Assembly (NCBI GenBank): GCA_965214615.1
Contig: OZ243952.1
Span: 1,798,001-1,862,000, forward strand
DNA: 64,000 nucleotides
From: CBDAUN01 sp965214615
GTDB taxonomy: Bacteria > Pseudomonadota > Gammaproteobacteria > Arenicellales > JAJDZL01
Direction of reading: 5' to 3'
Positions 1 to 8,666 of the stretch are shown in pieces. The notes beneath the pieces are model-generated. The model was not told where the DNA came from and ran no database searches. It saw only the letters and a list, made by a program, of their open reading frames with translations. The position numbers and the translations under genes were made by a program. How positions within the stretch are numbered: position 1 is the stretch's first letter; the number at the start of each line of letters is the position of its first letter.

Positions 1-1212
1 GAGTCGCTGCCATTTCTGGAAACCATCCGCCAGTTGCGTATCGAACTGGGTCCGGAAAACACGCTGTTCGTTCATCTGACTCTGGTTCCCGCGCTCGATT
101 ACGCCGGCGAAATCAAGACCAAGCCGACACAGCATTCGGTAAAGGAGCTTCGCAGCATCGGTATTCAGCCGGACCTGCTTTTATGCCGAATCGACAACCC
201 GCTTCCTGAATCGGCAAAAAGCAAGATCGCACTTTTCACCAACGTGCCGCAACGCTCTGTAATTTCTGCAGTGACGACCGACAGCGTCTACGACATCCCG
301 CATCTGTACCATGAGCAGGACGTGGACAGCATCATTGTCGACCAACTCAGGCTGAACGCCTCGGACATTGATCTTTCCGAATGGGACGACGTAGCGTCCC
401 GCAGCCGCAACTGCACCAGCGAAGTCACCGTTGCAATGGTAGGCAAGTATCTGGATATTGCCGATTCCTACAAGTCTCTGACCGAGGCCTTGACCCATGC
501 GGGGATTCGAACCCGGACCAAGGTCAATGTTCAATTCGTCGATGCCGAGGAAATCGAAAGTCAGGGAGTTCAGCAGCTTTACGGCGCCGATGCGATCATT
601 GTGCCCGGAGGCTTCGGCAAGCGCGGCACTGCCGGAAAGATCAGAACAGCCCGGTATGCGCGCGAAAATGACGTGCCCTATCTTGGCATCTGCCTGGGAA
701 TGCAACTGGCAATGGTTGAATTCGCCCGCAATGTAATCGGCCTGAAAGAAGCGCACAGCACTGAATTTGATTCTTCAAGTCCGCACCCGGTTATTGCCTT
801 GGTAACCGAATGGCGCGACGTAAGCGGCAATGTCGAACGGCGCGGCCCGAACGACGACATCGGCGGAACGCTGCGTCTTGGCTCCCAGCACGCCGGACTG
901 GCCGAAGGTTCGCTTGCAAGCGAACTGTATGGCTCTGACACGATCTTCGAACGTCACAGGCATCGCTACGAATTCAATAACACGTATCGGCAGCAATTTG
1001 AATCGGCCGGGGTCGTATTTTCGGGGATTTCCAGCGACGAATTGGTGGAAGTCGTAGAATTGCCGGAGCATCAATGGTTTATCGGCTGCCAGTATCATCC
1101 CGAGTTCACATCGACACCGCGCAAAGGACACCCGCTGTTCATCAGCCTTGTGAAAACCGCACTCGAAAGAAAAAATACCTATCACTTCGCAAAAAGGGCT
1201 GCTGTCAGTTGA
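1..1212 (+). CDS. pyrG: CTP synthase, 3' part
   Basis: CTP synthase makes CTP from UTP, ATP and glutamine in the cytosol. The window opens inside the gene (reading frame 1, beginning ESLPFLETIR), so about the first quarter is missing. The rest of the synthase domain, including KTKPTQHSVKEL, is followed by a complete class I glutamine amidotransferase domain. That domain shows the oxyanion segment GGFGKRG, the nucleophile motif GICLGMQ (Cys codon at 691-693) and the His-Glu pair in YHPEF near the C terminus. The stop codon overlaps the likely TTG start of kdsA, as expected for the gammaproteobacterial pyrG-kdsA-eno-ftsB unit. Nothing looks degenerate. Confidence 0.97.
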   Translation, partial: ESLPFLETIRQLRIELGPENTLFVHLTLVPALDYAGEIKTKPTQHSVKELRSIGIQPDLLLCRIDNPLPESAKSKIALFTNVPQRSVISAVTTDSVYDIPHLYHEQDVDSIIVDQLRLNASDIDLSEWDDVASRSRNCTSEVTVAMVGKYLDIADSYKSLTEALTHAGIRTRTKVNVQFVDAEEIESQGVQQLYGADAIIVPGGFGKRGTAGKIRTARYARENDVPYLGICLGMQLAMVEFARNVIGLKEAHSTEFDSSSPHPVIALVTEWRDVSGNVERRGPNDDIGGTLRLGSQHAGLAEGSLASELYGSDTIFERHRHRYEFNNTYRQQFESAGVVFSGISSDELVEVVELPEHQWFIGCQYHPEFTSTPRKGHPLFISLVKTALERKNTYHFAKRAAVS

Positions 1213-2036
1213 ATATTGCGGGAAGACCCGTTGGCAACGGTCAGCCGATGTTTCTGATAGCCGGGCCTTGCGTGATCGAATCCGAAGCGTTTGCAATTGA
1301 TACCGCTTCGCGCATCAAGGATATCTGCGGTCGCCTGGACATTCCTTTCGTGTACAAGTCTTCGTATGACAAGGCGAACAGGACATCGGTGGACTCCTAT
1401 CGCGGACCCGGCATTGAGCAGGGCTTGGAGATACTCGCCAAAGTGCGCCGCGAACTCGATGTCCCGGTGCTGACCGATGTGCATTCGCCGGCTCAGGCGG
1501 AGCAGGCGGCCGGCTATGTCGACATTCTTCAGACGCCGGCATTTTTGTGCCGTCAGACCGACCTTATTCAGGCAGCGGCGGCAACCGGCAAGGTCGTCAA
1601 TGTCAAAAAGGCGCAATTTCTTTCCCCGCACGAAATGAAACATGTCGTAGACAAGGCGGTTCGTGCCGGCGGAAACGACAGGGTCATGGTTTGCGAAAGA
1701 GGTTCAAGCTATGGCTGGAATAATCTTGTGGTCGACATGCGCAGCCTCGCCATTATGCGCGAGACCGGATGTCCGGTTGTCTACGATGCCACCCATTCGG
1801 TGCAGCTCCCGGGTGGCAATGACGGCTCTTCGGGCGGCCAAAGGGAATTTATCCCGACACTGTCCAGAGCTGCCGCGGGCGGAGGAATTGACGGCTTGTT
1901 CATGGAAACCCATCCCGACCCCGATAATGCGCCCAGCGACGGTCCGAATGCATGGCCTTTGCAACGCTTAGAGCCGTTGCTGGAAGATTTGCGGCAAATC
2001 GACGAAGTTGTAAAGCAGCGCGTCAAAATTTTCTGA
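1209..2036 (+). CDS. kdsA: 3-deoxy-D-manno-octulosonate 8-phosphate synthase
   Basis: KdsA condenses phosphoenolpyruvate with arabinose 5-phosphate to give KDO-8-P, the precursor of the lipopolysaccharide inner core. The protein reads FLIAGPCVIES, YKSSYDKANR, GPGIEQGL and LTDVHSPAQA, all family hallmarks, and ends in DLRQIDEVVKQRVK. The frame is open upstream into pyrG, but similarity starts at NIAGRPVGNG. I therefore chose the TTG at 1209, which overlaps the pyrG stop (TTGA); this gives 275 residues, close to the usual 280. An ATG at 1248 would cut into the conserved strand. The coupling implies co-transcription and translational coupling with pyrG. Its presence means the organism makes KDO-containing LPS. 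Confidence 0.95.
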   Translation: MNIAGRPVGNGQPMFLIAGPCVIESEAFAIDTASRIKDICGRLDIPFVYKSSYDKANRTSVDSYRGPGIEQGLEILAKVRRELDVPVLTDVHSPAQAEQAAGYVDILQTPAFLCRQTDLIQAAAATGKVVNVKKAQFLSPHEMKHVVDKAVRAGGNDRVMVCERGSSYGWNNLVVDMRSLAIMRETGCPVVYDATHSVQLPGGNDGSSGGQREFIPTLSRAAAGGGIDGLFMETHPDPDNAPSDGPNAWPLQRLEPLLEDLRQIDEVVKQRVKIF

Positions 2037-2050
2037 AGGTACGAATCCAG

Positions 2051-3322
2051 ATGCCAGAAAACACTGTAATCGAATCCGTTGCAGGACTCGAAGTCCTCGA
2101 TTCGCGTGGCAATCCCACTGTCGAGGCTCAAGTCGTGCTTAGCGACGGAAGCACGGGGCGGGGCATGGTTCCTTCCGGCGCTTCGACTGGCAGCCGCGAA
2201 GCGGTCGAACTCAGAGACGGAGATGAAGCAAGATACCTTGGGAAAGGCGTGCTCAATGCGGTGCGCAACATTGACGAAGCGATTGACGATGCGCTGCGCG
2301 GTGAACCCCCATTCGATCAGGAGCGAATCGATTCGATCCTGATCGACCTTGATGCGACGCCGAACAAGATGCGTCTCGGTGCAAATTCGATACTCGCGGT
2401 ATCGCTTGCCGTTGCAAAGGCTGCGGCTAACTCCCAAGGTGTCGAGTTGTTCGATCAATTGACCGATTCCGCCGGCAGGGAGCTTCCGAGGCCGTATATG
2501 AATATTTTGAACGGCGGGGCGCATGCGAACAACAATATCGATTTCCAGGAATTCATGATCGTTCCGAAATCGGCGAATCACTTTTCCGAGGCGCTGAGAC
2601 AGGGGGTCGAAGTCTATCATCATTTGCGAAAGTCGCTCGACGAGCGCGGATTCAGCACCTCTGTCGGGGACGAGGGCGGATTCGCTCCGAATTTGCAATC
2701 GAATGCCGAAGCATTGGACTTGATCATTCAAGCCATTGAAAACGCAGGCTATGCGCCGGGCGAAGATGTTGCGATTGCTTTGGACGTCGCTAGTTCGGAG
2801 TTCTATCGCGACGGCCGCTACCGGCTTGAAGCTGAAGGCTTGGACATGTCTTCCGACGAACTGGCCGACTACTATCGCGACCTCCTGGACCGCTATCCGA
2901 TCATTTCAATTGAAGACGGAATGGATGAACAGGACTGGGACGGCTGGTCGAACCTGACGCAGCAGATCGGGTCGCGCGTGCAACTGGTCGGCGACGATCT
3001 GTTTGTGACCAACCCTGAGATTTTGCGACGCGGCATCGAAAACAATGTCGGCAACGCCATTTTGATCAAGCTGAATCAGATCGGCACGCTTACAGAGACG
3101 CTCACGGCAATCCAAATCGCAAGGCAGGCGAATTACGGAACCATGATATCGCATCGTTCCGGAGAGACCGAAGATACCACCATTGCGGATTTGGCCGTGG
3201 CAACCTGCGCAGGGCAGATCAAGACCGGCGCACCGTGCCGTTCCGAGCGCGTGGCAAAATTCAACCGCTTCCTGAGAATAGAATGCATGCTGGGCGACAG
3301 CGCCCGGTTCGCGGACTGCTAG
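2051..3322 (+). CDS. eno: Enolase
   Basis: Enolase interconverts 2-phosphoglycerate and phosphoenolpyruvate and feeds KdsA just upstream with PEP. The protein (423 residues) begins VIESVAGLEVLDSRGNPTVE. It carries the substrate loop SGASTGSREAVELRD, the metal and catalytic segments SIEDGMDEQDW and VGDDLFVTN, the catalytic Lys region LIKLNQIGTL and the signature MISHRSGETEDTTIADLAV. The start is ATG 2051, 14 bases after the kdsA stop; the frame is open further upstream but without similarity. It is slightly shorter than the E. coli enzyme at the C terminus, with no sign of damage. Confidence 0.97.
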   Translation: MPENTVIESVAGLEVLDSRGNPTVEAQVVLSDGSTGRGMVPSGASTGSREAVELRDGDEARYLGKGVLNAVRNIDEAIDDALRGEPPFDQERIDSILIDLDATPNKMRLGANSILAVSLAVAKAAANSQGVELFDQLTDSAGRELPRPYMNILNGGAHANNNIDFQEFMIVPKSANHFSEALRQGVEVYHHLRKSLDERGFSTSVGDEGGFAPNLQSNAEALDLIIQAIENAGYAPGEDVAIALDVASSEFYRDGRYRLEAEGLDMSSDELADYYRDLLDRYPIISIEDGMDEQDWDGWSNLTQQIGSRVQLVGDDLFVTNPEILRRGIENNVGNAILIKLNQIGTLTETLTAIQIARQANYGTMISHRSGETEDTTIADLAVATCAGQIKTGAPCRSERVAKFNRFLRIECMLGDSARFADC

Positions 3323-3368
3323 AAAATTCAGAACTTGAACAGACCGACAACTTAACGGAATACTGACG

Positions 3369-3686
3369 ATGATCTTGAAGTCGAAATGGACCGTTGCTGC
3401 AATCGTGTTCGGCTTGGCGGCGGCCTATCTGCAGTGGGTGCTTTGGTTTAGTGACAACTCGGTGGCGAGTCTTTCACAAACCCGTACAGCACTGAATGCC
3501 GAAAAGCGAAGCAATGAGGACCGGCGCATCAGAAATGACAATCTCGCCGCCGAAGTCATCGATTTGAAATCAGGCGAAGAGACCATGGAAGAGCGCGCAC
3601 GCATGGAACTCGGGCTGATCAAGGAGGGAGAAACCTTTTACAAGCTGGTCGATCTGGACACCGGCCAGCGCGAAACCGGACAATAG
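3369..3686 (+). CDS. ftsB: Cell division protein FtsB
   Basis: FtsB is a small bitopic divisome protein that forms the FtsQLB complex and helps activate septal peptidoglycan synthesis. The 105-residue product has a single N-terminal membrane helix (about residues 7-27). A heptad-rich coiled coil follows (about 35-75), then the typical MEERARMELGLIKEGETFYKLV segment that binds FtsQ. It sits 46 bases after eno, its classical neighbour. The usual downstream ispD-ispF pair is absent, and a convergent ygfZ follows instead. Confidence 0.92.
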   Translation: MILKSKWTVAAIVFGLAAAYLQWVLWFSDNSVASLSQTRTALNAEKRSNEDRRIRNDNLAAEVIDLKSGEETMEERARMELGLIKEGETFYKLVDLDTGQRETGQ

Positions 3687-3696
3687 CCTTGATGGC

Positions 3697-4626
3697 TTAG
3701 CTCAGTTCTGGCAAAGCGTATGGAAGACCGTCGGGAATGATTTCCATTTGACATGAATTATTTATTGTAAGCGGATGGTTATTAAGGAATTTAAGCGGCA
3801 CCGAAGCCAATATTTCATAGCCGTCTGTCGAGTCGGACGGCGCTGCGTTTACGACAGTGCCTTCCTGAGCGCCTGCCAAGGCATCGCACGTTATGGCCGC
3901 ACCGGGCGCCAGGTCGGCAGCAGAATCTGCAAGGCCGCGAACAGTTCGCCTGTTGGTGCGTCCGCGATAATGCAGTCGGGCTAGGATTTCCTGTCCCGGA
4001 AAGCACCCTTTGGTAAAACTCACAGAATCTGTAAGGTCCAGATTGACTGCCTGCGCGGTGAATAGCTCGGCAGTATCCTGGTGGATCAGCGGTTGCCCGG
4101 CCCTAATGTCAAAAAGCTCCCAGCGCCGCCTGATATCCGGTGCCGGATCGAGTTGGCCAAGGCGCGAAGCAGGGCCGATCAGCAGTGTTCTGGCGGATTC
4201 GCCCGGCATTCTGATCAGACTCCACAAATCGACAGAGACAACATCTCCGGGAATTGCCGGCCATTGCGGAATATTCAGGCACTCGGTCGCTTGGTTCGCC
4301 ACCCCTGACTGGATGCCGGCAGCCGCAAGGTCCGTTGCGGCCTCTATGGCGACATCGCTTCGCATGACATACATTTTCAGCCGTGCAGCCAAGGAATCGG
4401 CGATGCTGACGGAACAGATCAGCACAAAGCCTTCGTCGCGCCGAATGACAAGAAAATTAGCCAAAACCCTTCCTGTCGGAGTAAGATATGCGCTAGGACA
4501 TATGCGGTTTGCAGTTGCAACGCCGATGTCGTTTGTAATTTGGCGCTGGAGGAAGGATTCACTTTCGGACCCGGTGACCCGCAGCAGTCCGTAGTGACTT
4601 AGTTTGAGCAATGGCTCGCTGTTCAT
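3697..4626 (-). CDS. ygfZ: Folate-binding Fe-S cluster protein YgfZ
   Basis: YgfZ/IBA57 proteins are tetrahydrofolate-binding GcvT-fold proteins that support assembly or repair of certain Fe-S enzymes. The 309-residue protein has the family motif KGCFPGQEI near residue 200 followed by LHYRGRTNRR, with the conserved Cys and Gln present. The N terminus (LLKLSHYGLLRVTGSESESFLQRQ) is the usual GcvT-like start. It is convergent with ftsB (10 bases apart) and divergent from the succinate dehydrogenase operon. Only about 46 bases separate its start from the first sdh-region gene, so the two transcripts must share a compact promoter region. The location beside Fe-S-rich SdhB fits its role. Confidence 0.92.
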   Translation of the reverse strand: MNSEPLLKLSHYGLLRVTGSESESFLQRQITNDIGVATANRICPSAYLTPTGRVLANFLVIRRDEGFVLICSVSIADSLAARLKMYVMRSDVAIEAATDLAAAGIQSGVANQATECLNIPQWPAIPGDVVSVDLWSLIRMPGESARTLLIGPASRLGQLDPAPDIRRRWELFDIRAGQPLIHQDTAELFTAQAVNLDLTDSVSFTKGCFPGQEILARLHYRGRTNRRTVRGLADSAADLAPGAAITCDALAGAQEGTVVNAAPSDSTDGYEILASVPLKFLNNHPLTINNSCQMEIIPDGLPYALPELS

Positions 4627-4672
4627 TTTTAAAAGACGCTGGCGAAATTTGAACCGAAAAACAGGATGGACA

Positions 4673-4852
4673 ATGGACGCACAGAATAATACCCGATTCC
4701 GTGAAAATGGGGATGTGATGTCTGAAGACGCCTCTCAAGATGTTCAGCAAAAGCCCACAACCGCAGCGTTGCAAGACCGCAAAATGCCTCCGCGTCCTGA
4801 CCCGACGCGTTTCGGAGATTGGGAAAGAGGCGGCAGATGCATCGATTTTTGA
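4673..4852 (+). CDS. Small DUF1674/SDHAF4-like succinate dehydrogenase assembly protein
   Basis: This 59-residue gene ends in PDPTRFGDWERGGRCIDF, the C-terminal signature of the DUF1674 family. That family includes mitochondrial SDHAF4, which binds flavinylated SdhA and helps form the SdhA-SdhB dimer. The N-terminal half is polar and low in conservation, as is normal for the family. I chose ATG 4673, with an AGGA-type ribosome site about seven bases upstream; ATG 4718 is a possible alternative giving 44 residues. It lies 55 bases before sdhC on the same strand, so a role in complex II assembly follows from both motif and context. The assignment rests on the motif seen by eye. Confidence 0.82.
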   Translation: MDAQNNTRFRENGDVMSEDASQDVQQKPTTAALQDRKMPPRPDPTRFGDWERGGRCIDF

Positions 4853-4907
4853 GCTGTCCAAGTGGTCCGTATGCGGAAAATCCGGCCGGTGCTGTGACCT
4901 TTGACCG

Positions 4908-5297
4908 ATGAATCAGCGTTTTCGCCCACTGTCTCCGCATATTCAGATTTACCGAAGGCAGCTGACTTCGGTACTGTCAATTCTCCATCGATTGACCGGA
5001 ATTGCACTCGCCGGCGGCGCTGTCCTGATTGCTGTGTGGCTGAGCGCGGTCGCTTATGATCAGGAACTGTTTCTGGCGATTTTCGGCTTTCTGTCCAGCA
5101 TTCCTGGCCGGATTCTCCTGTTTTTGTGGAGCCTTGCGACTTTCTATCATCTGTGCAACGGGATACGGCATCTTTTCTGGGACAGCGGCCGCGGCTTCGA
5201 ACTGCATCAGGTGCGAAAAAGCGGGTGGAGCGTAGTCGCTGCCACCCTGGTTCTGACAGTCTCTGTCTGGACTGCAGGATACGCAGCATGCGCCTAG
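4908..5297 (+). CDS. sdhC: Succinate dehydrogenase cytochrome b556 subunit
   Basis: SdhC is one of the two membrane anchors of complex II and helps form the heme b and ubiquinone sites. The 129-residue protein shows RPLSPHIQIYRRQLTSVLSI followed by HRLTGIAL (the conserved Ser/Arg quinone-site region). Three hydrophobic helices follow, with the heme-ligand motif FYHLCNGIRHLFWD between the second and third. It is the first gene of sdhCDAB; sdhD begins six bases after its stop. Confidence 0.96.
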   Translation: MNQRFRPLSPHIQIYRRQLTSVLSILHRLTGIALAGGAVLIAVWLSAVAYDQELFLAIFGFLSSIPGRILLFLWSLATFYHLCNGIRHLFWDSGRGFELHQVRKSGWSVVAATLVLTVSVWTAGYAACA

Positions 5298-5303
5298 CGT
5301 GAC

Positions 5304-5681
5304 ATGACGAGTTTTCGATCACCTTTAGCGCGTGTTGCCGGACTTGGTTCCGCCAAGCACGGATCTGCGCATTGGTGGTGGCAGCGGATCACTGCGGTTG
5401 CGCTGGTGCCGTTGACGCTGTGGTTTACTTTTTCCGCCGTCTCGCTCAGCGGAGCATGCTTCCTTGACATCTACGGCTGGATGGCATCACCCTGGGTTGC
5501 GACGCTTCTCATCGCTTTCATCGTGTCGATGTTCTATCATTTGCAGCTTGGATTGCAGGTGGTGATCGAAGACTATTTGCATCATGAAGGATTTAAGATT
5601 GCGTCGATTCTGGCTGTCAAATTCGTTTCGGCGATGCTGGCGATTCTGAGTGTGATTTCAATTCTGCAGATGGCGCTTTAG
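5304..5681 (+). CDS. sdhD: Succinate dehydrogenase membrane anchor subunit
   Basis: SdhD is the second membrane anchor of complex II. The 125-residue product has an N-terminal LGSAKHGSAHWWWQRITAVAL segment and three transmembrane helices. The heme-ligand and quinone-site motif reads MFYHLQLGLQVVIEDYLHHEG; the Asp-Tyr pair corresponds to the ubiquinone-contacting residues known from E. coli. It sits tightly between sdhC and sdhA. Confidence 0.95.
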   Translation: MTSFRSPLARVAGLGSAKHGSAHWWWQRITAVALVPLTLWFTFSAVSLSGACFLDIYGWMASPWVATLLIAFIVSMFYHLQLGLQVVIEDYLHHEGFKIASILAVKFVSAMLAILSVISILQMAL

Positions 5682-5689
5682 CTTCACCC

Positions 5690-7474
5690 ATGTCAATTGA
5701 TTCCTACGAAGTAATCGATCACTCCTACGATGTCGTTGTTGTGGGCGCTGGCGGCGCGGGCTTGCGAGCGGCGTTCGGCGTGGCTGAATCCGGCCTGACT
5801 ACCGCCTGCATCACCAAGGTGTTTCCAACCCGCAGCCACACTGTGGCCGCGCAAGGCGGAATCAGTGCCGCCATGGGCAATATGAATGAAGACGACTGGC
5901 GATGGCACATGTATGACACCGTCAAAGGGTCCGACTGGCTGGGTGATCAGGATGCCATCGAGTTCATGTGCCGCGAGGCGCCGAATGCGGTGGTGGAGCT
6001 AGAGCATTACGGAGTCCCGTTTTCGCGCACCGAGGACGGAAGAATCTACCAGCGCGCATTCGGCGGCATGACGACGCATTTCGGAGAAGGCCAGGCGATG
6101 CGCACTTGCGCTGCCGCCGACAGGACCGGCCATGCGATACTGCATGCGCTGTATCAGCAGGCGCTGAAGCACAAGGCGGAATTCTATATCGAGTATTTCG
6201 CCCTCGACTTGCTGATGGACGGCGGCGAATGCCGGGGCGTCATGGCGTGGTGCCTTGAGGACGGCTCGCTTCACCGATTTCAGGCGAAGGTCGTGATACT
6301 GGCTACGGGCGGCTACGGACGGGCATACTTTTCCTGCACCTCGGCGCATACGTGTACCGGCGATGGCAATGCGATGGTGCTGCGCGCCGGACTGCCGCTT
6401 CAAGACATGGAATTTGTCCAGTTTCATCCAACGGGAATCTACGGCTCCGGCTGTCTGATTACCGAAGGCGCTCGTGGAGAGGGCGGCTATTTGACCAATG
6501 CCGACGGAGAGCGATTCATGGAACGCTATGCGCCAAACGCCAAGGACCTGGCGTCCAGGGATGTGGTGAGCCGGTCAATGACGATGGAAATCCAAGCCGG
6601 AAGAGGGGTCGGCAACGACGCGGACCACATTCATCTGCACCTGGAGCACCTAGGGCCCGAAGTGCTGCAGGAAAGGCTGCCGGGCATTTCCGAAACTGCG
6701 AAAATCTTTGCCGGTGTCGATGTCACCAAGTCGCCGATTCCGGTGATCCCTACGGTGCATTACAACATGGGCGGAATACCGACCAACTACCATGGCGAGG
6801 TGCTCAGCGGCTCCGGCGGCGACAGCATCGTTCCGGGACTGATGGCGATCGGCGAGACCGCTTGCGTTTCGGTGCATGGCGCCAATAGGCTGGGATCCAA
6901 CTCATTGCTAGATCTGGTTGTGTTCGGAGAAGCGGCGGCGCGACGTGCCATTCAGCTTGTCAGGAGCGACGAGTCCAGGCGCTCGCTGCCTCGTCTGATT
7001 CACGACGAATGCCTGGATCATTTCGACCGGCTGCGCCATTGCAAGGGCCCGGTCCGAACAGCGAAGCTTCGTGACAGGATGCAACGGGTGATGCAGCGGT
7101 ACTGTGCTGTTTTTCGCACCGGCGACACGCTCAGCGAAGGTGTCGAAGGCTTGCGCGAAGTGTGGGCGGAACTCCAGGATCTGGGAATCGAGGACCGTTC
7201 GATGATCTGGAATACTGATCTGGCGGAAACCTTGGAACTCGACAATCTTGTGCGCCAGGCTGCTGTGACGGCGCATTCGGCGGTGAATCGAACTGAGAGC
7301 CGGGGTGCGCATGCGCGAGACGACTATCCGGACCGCGATGACGAAAACTGGATGAAGCACACGCTTTCGTGGCTGGACGGCAGCGGCGCAGTTGCGCTGG
7401 ATTACCGTCCTGTGAATCTTTTTACATTGACGGATGACGTCGATGTCATTTCCCCCAAGGCGAGGGTCTACTAA
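5690..7474 (+). CDS. sdhA: Succinate dehydrogenase flavoprotein subunit
   Basis: SdhA oxidises succinate to fumarate using covalent FAD. The 594-residue protein begins with the dinucleotide fold VVVGAGGAGLRAA. It then has RSHTVAAQGG, whose His50 is the expected FAD attachment site, and the substrate segment FHPTGIYGSGCLITEGARGEGG. The catalytic region is HGANRLGSNSLLDLVVFG, and a helical domain ends in YRPVNLFTLTDDVDVISPKARVY. It follows sdhD by eight bases. Candidate helpers for its flavinylation (sdhE) and dimerisation (the DUF1674 gene) lie on either side of the operon. Confidence 0.97.
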   Translation: MSIDSYEVIDHSYDVVVVGAGGAGLRAAFGVAESGLTTACITKVFPTRSHTVAAQGGISAAMGNMNEDDWRWHMYDTVKGSDWLGDQDAIEFMCREAPNAVVELEHYGVPFSRTEDGRIYQRAFGGMTTHFGEGQAMRTCAAADRTGHAILHALYQQALKHKAEFYIEYFALDLLMDGGECRGVMAWCLEDGSLHRFQAKVVILATGGYGRAYFSCTSAHTCTGDGNAMVLRAGLPLQDMEFVQFHPTGIYGSGCLITEGARGEGGYLTNADGERFMERYAPNAKDLASRDVVSRSMTMEIQAGRGVGNDADHIHLHLEHLGPEVLQERLPGISETAKIFAGVDVTKSPIPVIPTVHYNMGGIPTNYHGEVLSGSGGDSIVPGLMAIGETACVSVHGANRLGSNSLLDLVVFGEAAARRAIQLVRSDESRRSLPRLIHDECLDHFDRLRHCKGPVRTAKLRDRMQRVMQRYCAVFRTGDTLSEGVEGLREVWAELQDLGIEDRSMIWNTDLAETLELDNLVRQAAVTAHSAVNRTESRGAHARDDYPDRDDENWMKHTLSWLDGSGAVALDYRPVNLFTLTDDVDVISPKARVY

Positions 7475-7489
7475 ACGCGGGCACACACT

Positions 7490-8266
7490 GTGGCAAAAAT
7501 AAGACTACCGAAGAAATCCAGAATCAAGGAAGGGCGAAAGCATGCGTCGGAATCGTCGGGGGCGAATGCCAAGACATTTCGAATCTACCGCTGGAACCCT
7601 GATTCTGAAGAGTCTCCCAGAATCGACAGCTACGATCTGGACCTGGATCGCTGCGGGCCGATGGTGCTGGATGCGCTGATCAAGATCAAGGACGAAATCG
7701 ATTCCACCTTGACATTTCGCCGGTCCTGCCGGGAAGGAATCTGCGGTTCGTGCGCAATGAATATCGATGGCACCAACACTCTGGCCTGCATCAAGCCGAT
7801 CGAGGACATTGCCGGCACTGCCAGAATCTACCCTCTGCCGCACATGCAGGTGGTCAAGGATCTGGTGCCGGATCTGACGCATTTCTATGCGCAATACGCT
7901 TCGATCAAGCCGTGGCTGCAGACCAAGTCGCCCCTGCCTGATCGCGAGACCTTGCAGTCTGTGGACGAACGTGCGCAACTTGACGGGCTGTACGAGTGCA
8001 TATTGTGCGCCTGCTGTTCGACCAGCTGCCCCAGCTACTGGTGGAATTCCGATCGCTACCTGGGGCCGGCGATTTTGCTGCAGGCTTACCGCTGGATCGC
8101 CGACAGCCGCGACGAATCTATCGGCGAACGCCTGGATGAGCTCGAAGATCCTTTCAGGCTGTACCGCTGCCATACGATCATGAATTGTACGAACACATGT
8201 CCGAAGCATCTGAATCCCGGAAAGGCGATCGCAGAGATCAAGCTTCTGCTGGCTTCCCGGCACTGA
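7490..8266 (+). CDS. sdhB: Succinate dehydrogenase iron-sulfur subunit
   Basis: SdhB carries electrons from FAD to quinone through three Fe-S clusters. The [2Fe-2S] ligands are in CREGICGSCAMNIDGTNTLAC, the [4Fe-4S] ligands in CILCACCSTSCPSYWW, and the [3Fe-4S] ligands in CHTIMNCTNTCPKHLNPGKAI. All expected cysteines are present. The protein (258 residues) has a basic N-terminal extension of about 25 residues before the ferredoxin domain, compared with about 238 residues in E. coli. Its 3' end overlaps the reading frame of sdhE. Confidence 0.96.
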   Translation: MAKIRLPKKSRIKEGRKHASESSGANAKTFRIYRWNPDSEESPRIDSYDLDLDRCGPMVLDALIKIKDEIDSTLTFRRSCREGICGSCAMNIDGTNTLACIKPIEDIAGTARIYPLPHMQVVKDLVPDLTHFYAQYASIKPWLQTKSPLPDRETLQSVDERAQLDGLYECILCACCSTSCPSYWWNSDRYLGPAILLQAYRWIADSRDESIGERLDELEDPFRLYRCHTIMNCTNTCPKHLNPGKAIAEIKLLLASRH

Positions 8267-8535
8267 TCCGGGAGGGTGCGCACAGCGACCGGGCGCTCAG
8301 GAACCGGCTGCTTTGGAGGTGTCGCCAGGGTACCCGCGAACTTGATACATTGCTGCTTCGATTCGTCGAGCGCAATTTTGATTCGCTGACTCCGCACGAG
8401 CGCTCTGCGCTGTCAGATCTGTTTGATTGCCGCTACGACGAATTGCATGCCTGGCTGGTAGATGGCGCGACACCGGAGACCCGGAATGCCGCGCTCATGA
8501 TTGAAAGGATTCGTAACGACTTCAGTACGCCGTGA
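8197..8535 (+). CDS. sdhE: FAD assembly factor SdhE
   Basis: SdhE (YgfY, SDHAF2/Sdh5 family) promotes covalent flavinylation of SdhA. The family core is clear: LRNRLLWRCRQGTRELDTLL, including the RGxxE-like segment, then LTPHERSALSDLFDCRYDELHAWL. The frame overlaps the end of sdhB. The exact start is uncertain: ATG 8197 gives 112 residues, longer than the usual 80-95, and no ATG, GTG or TTG lies nearer the conserved core. The overlap implies translational coupling to sdhB. Confidence 0.88.
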   Translation: MSEASESRKGDRRDQASAGFPALIREGAHSDRALRNRLLWRCRQGTRELDTLLLRFVERNFDSLTPHERSALSDLFDCRYDELHAWLVDGATPETRNAALMIERIRNDFSTP

Positions 8536-8666
8536 CCTTGCGGGTCAAGGCGGGCTCGCAAACTTTCATTACCGGTTTTGAGCGCGGCTGAAACTGTAAC
8601 CGCCTAAGCCGGCGGAGACCTTGATTTGCGAGCATTTGCAACATCCGAACAATTGGAAAAATCATT

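Noticed and set aside
8533..8550. Terminator after sdhE (GACC/GGTC-type hairpin)
   Set aside because: The possible stems are five pairs and there is no T-run, so it is not convincing.
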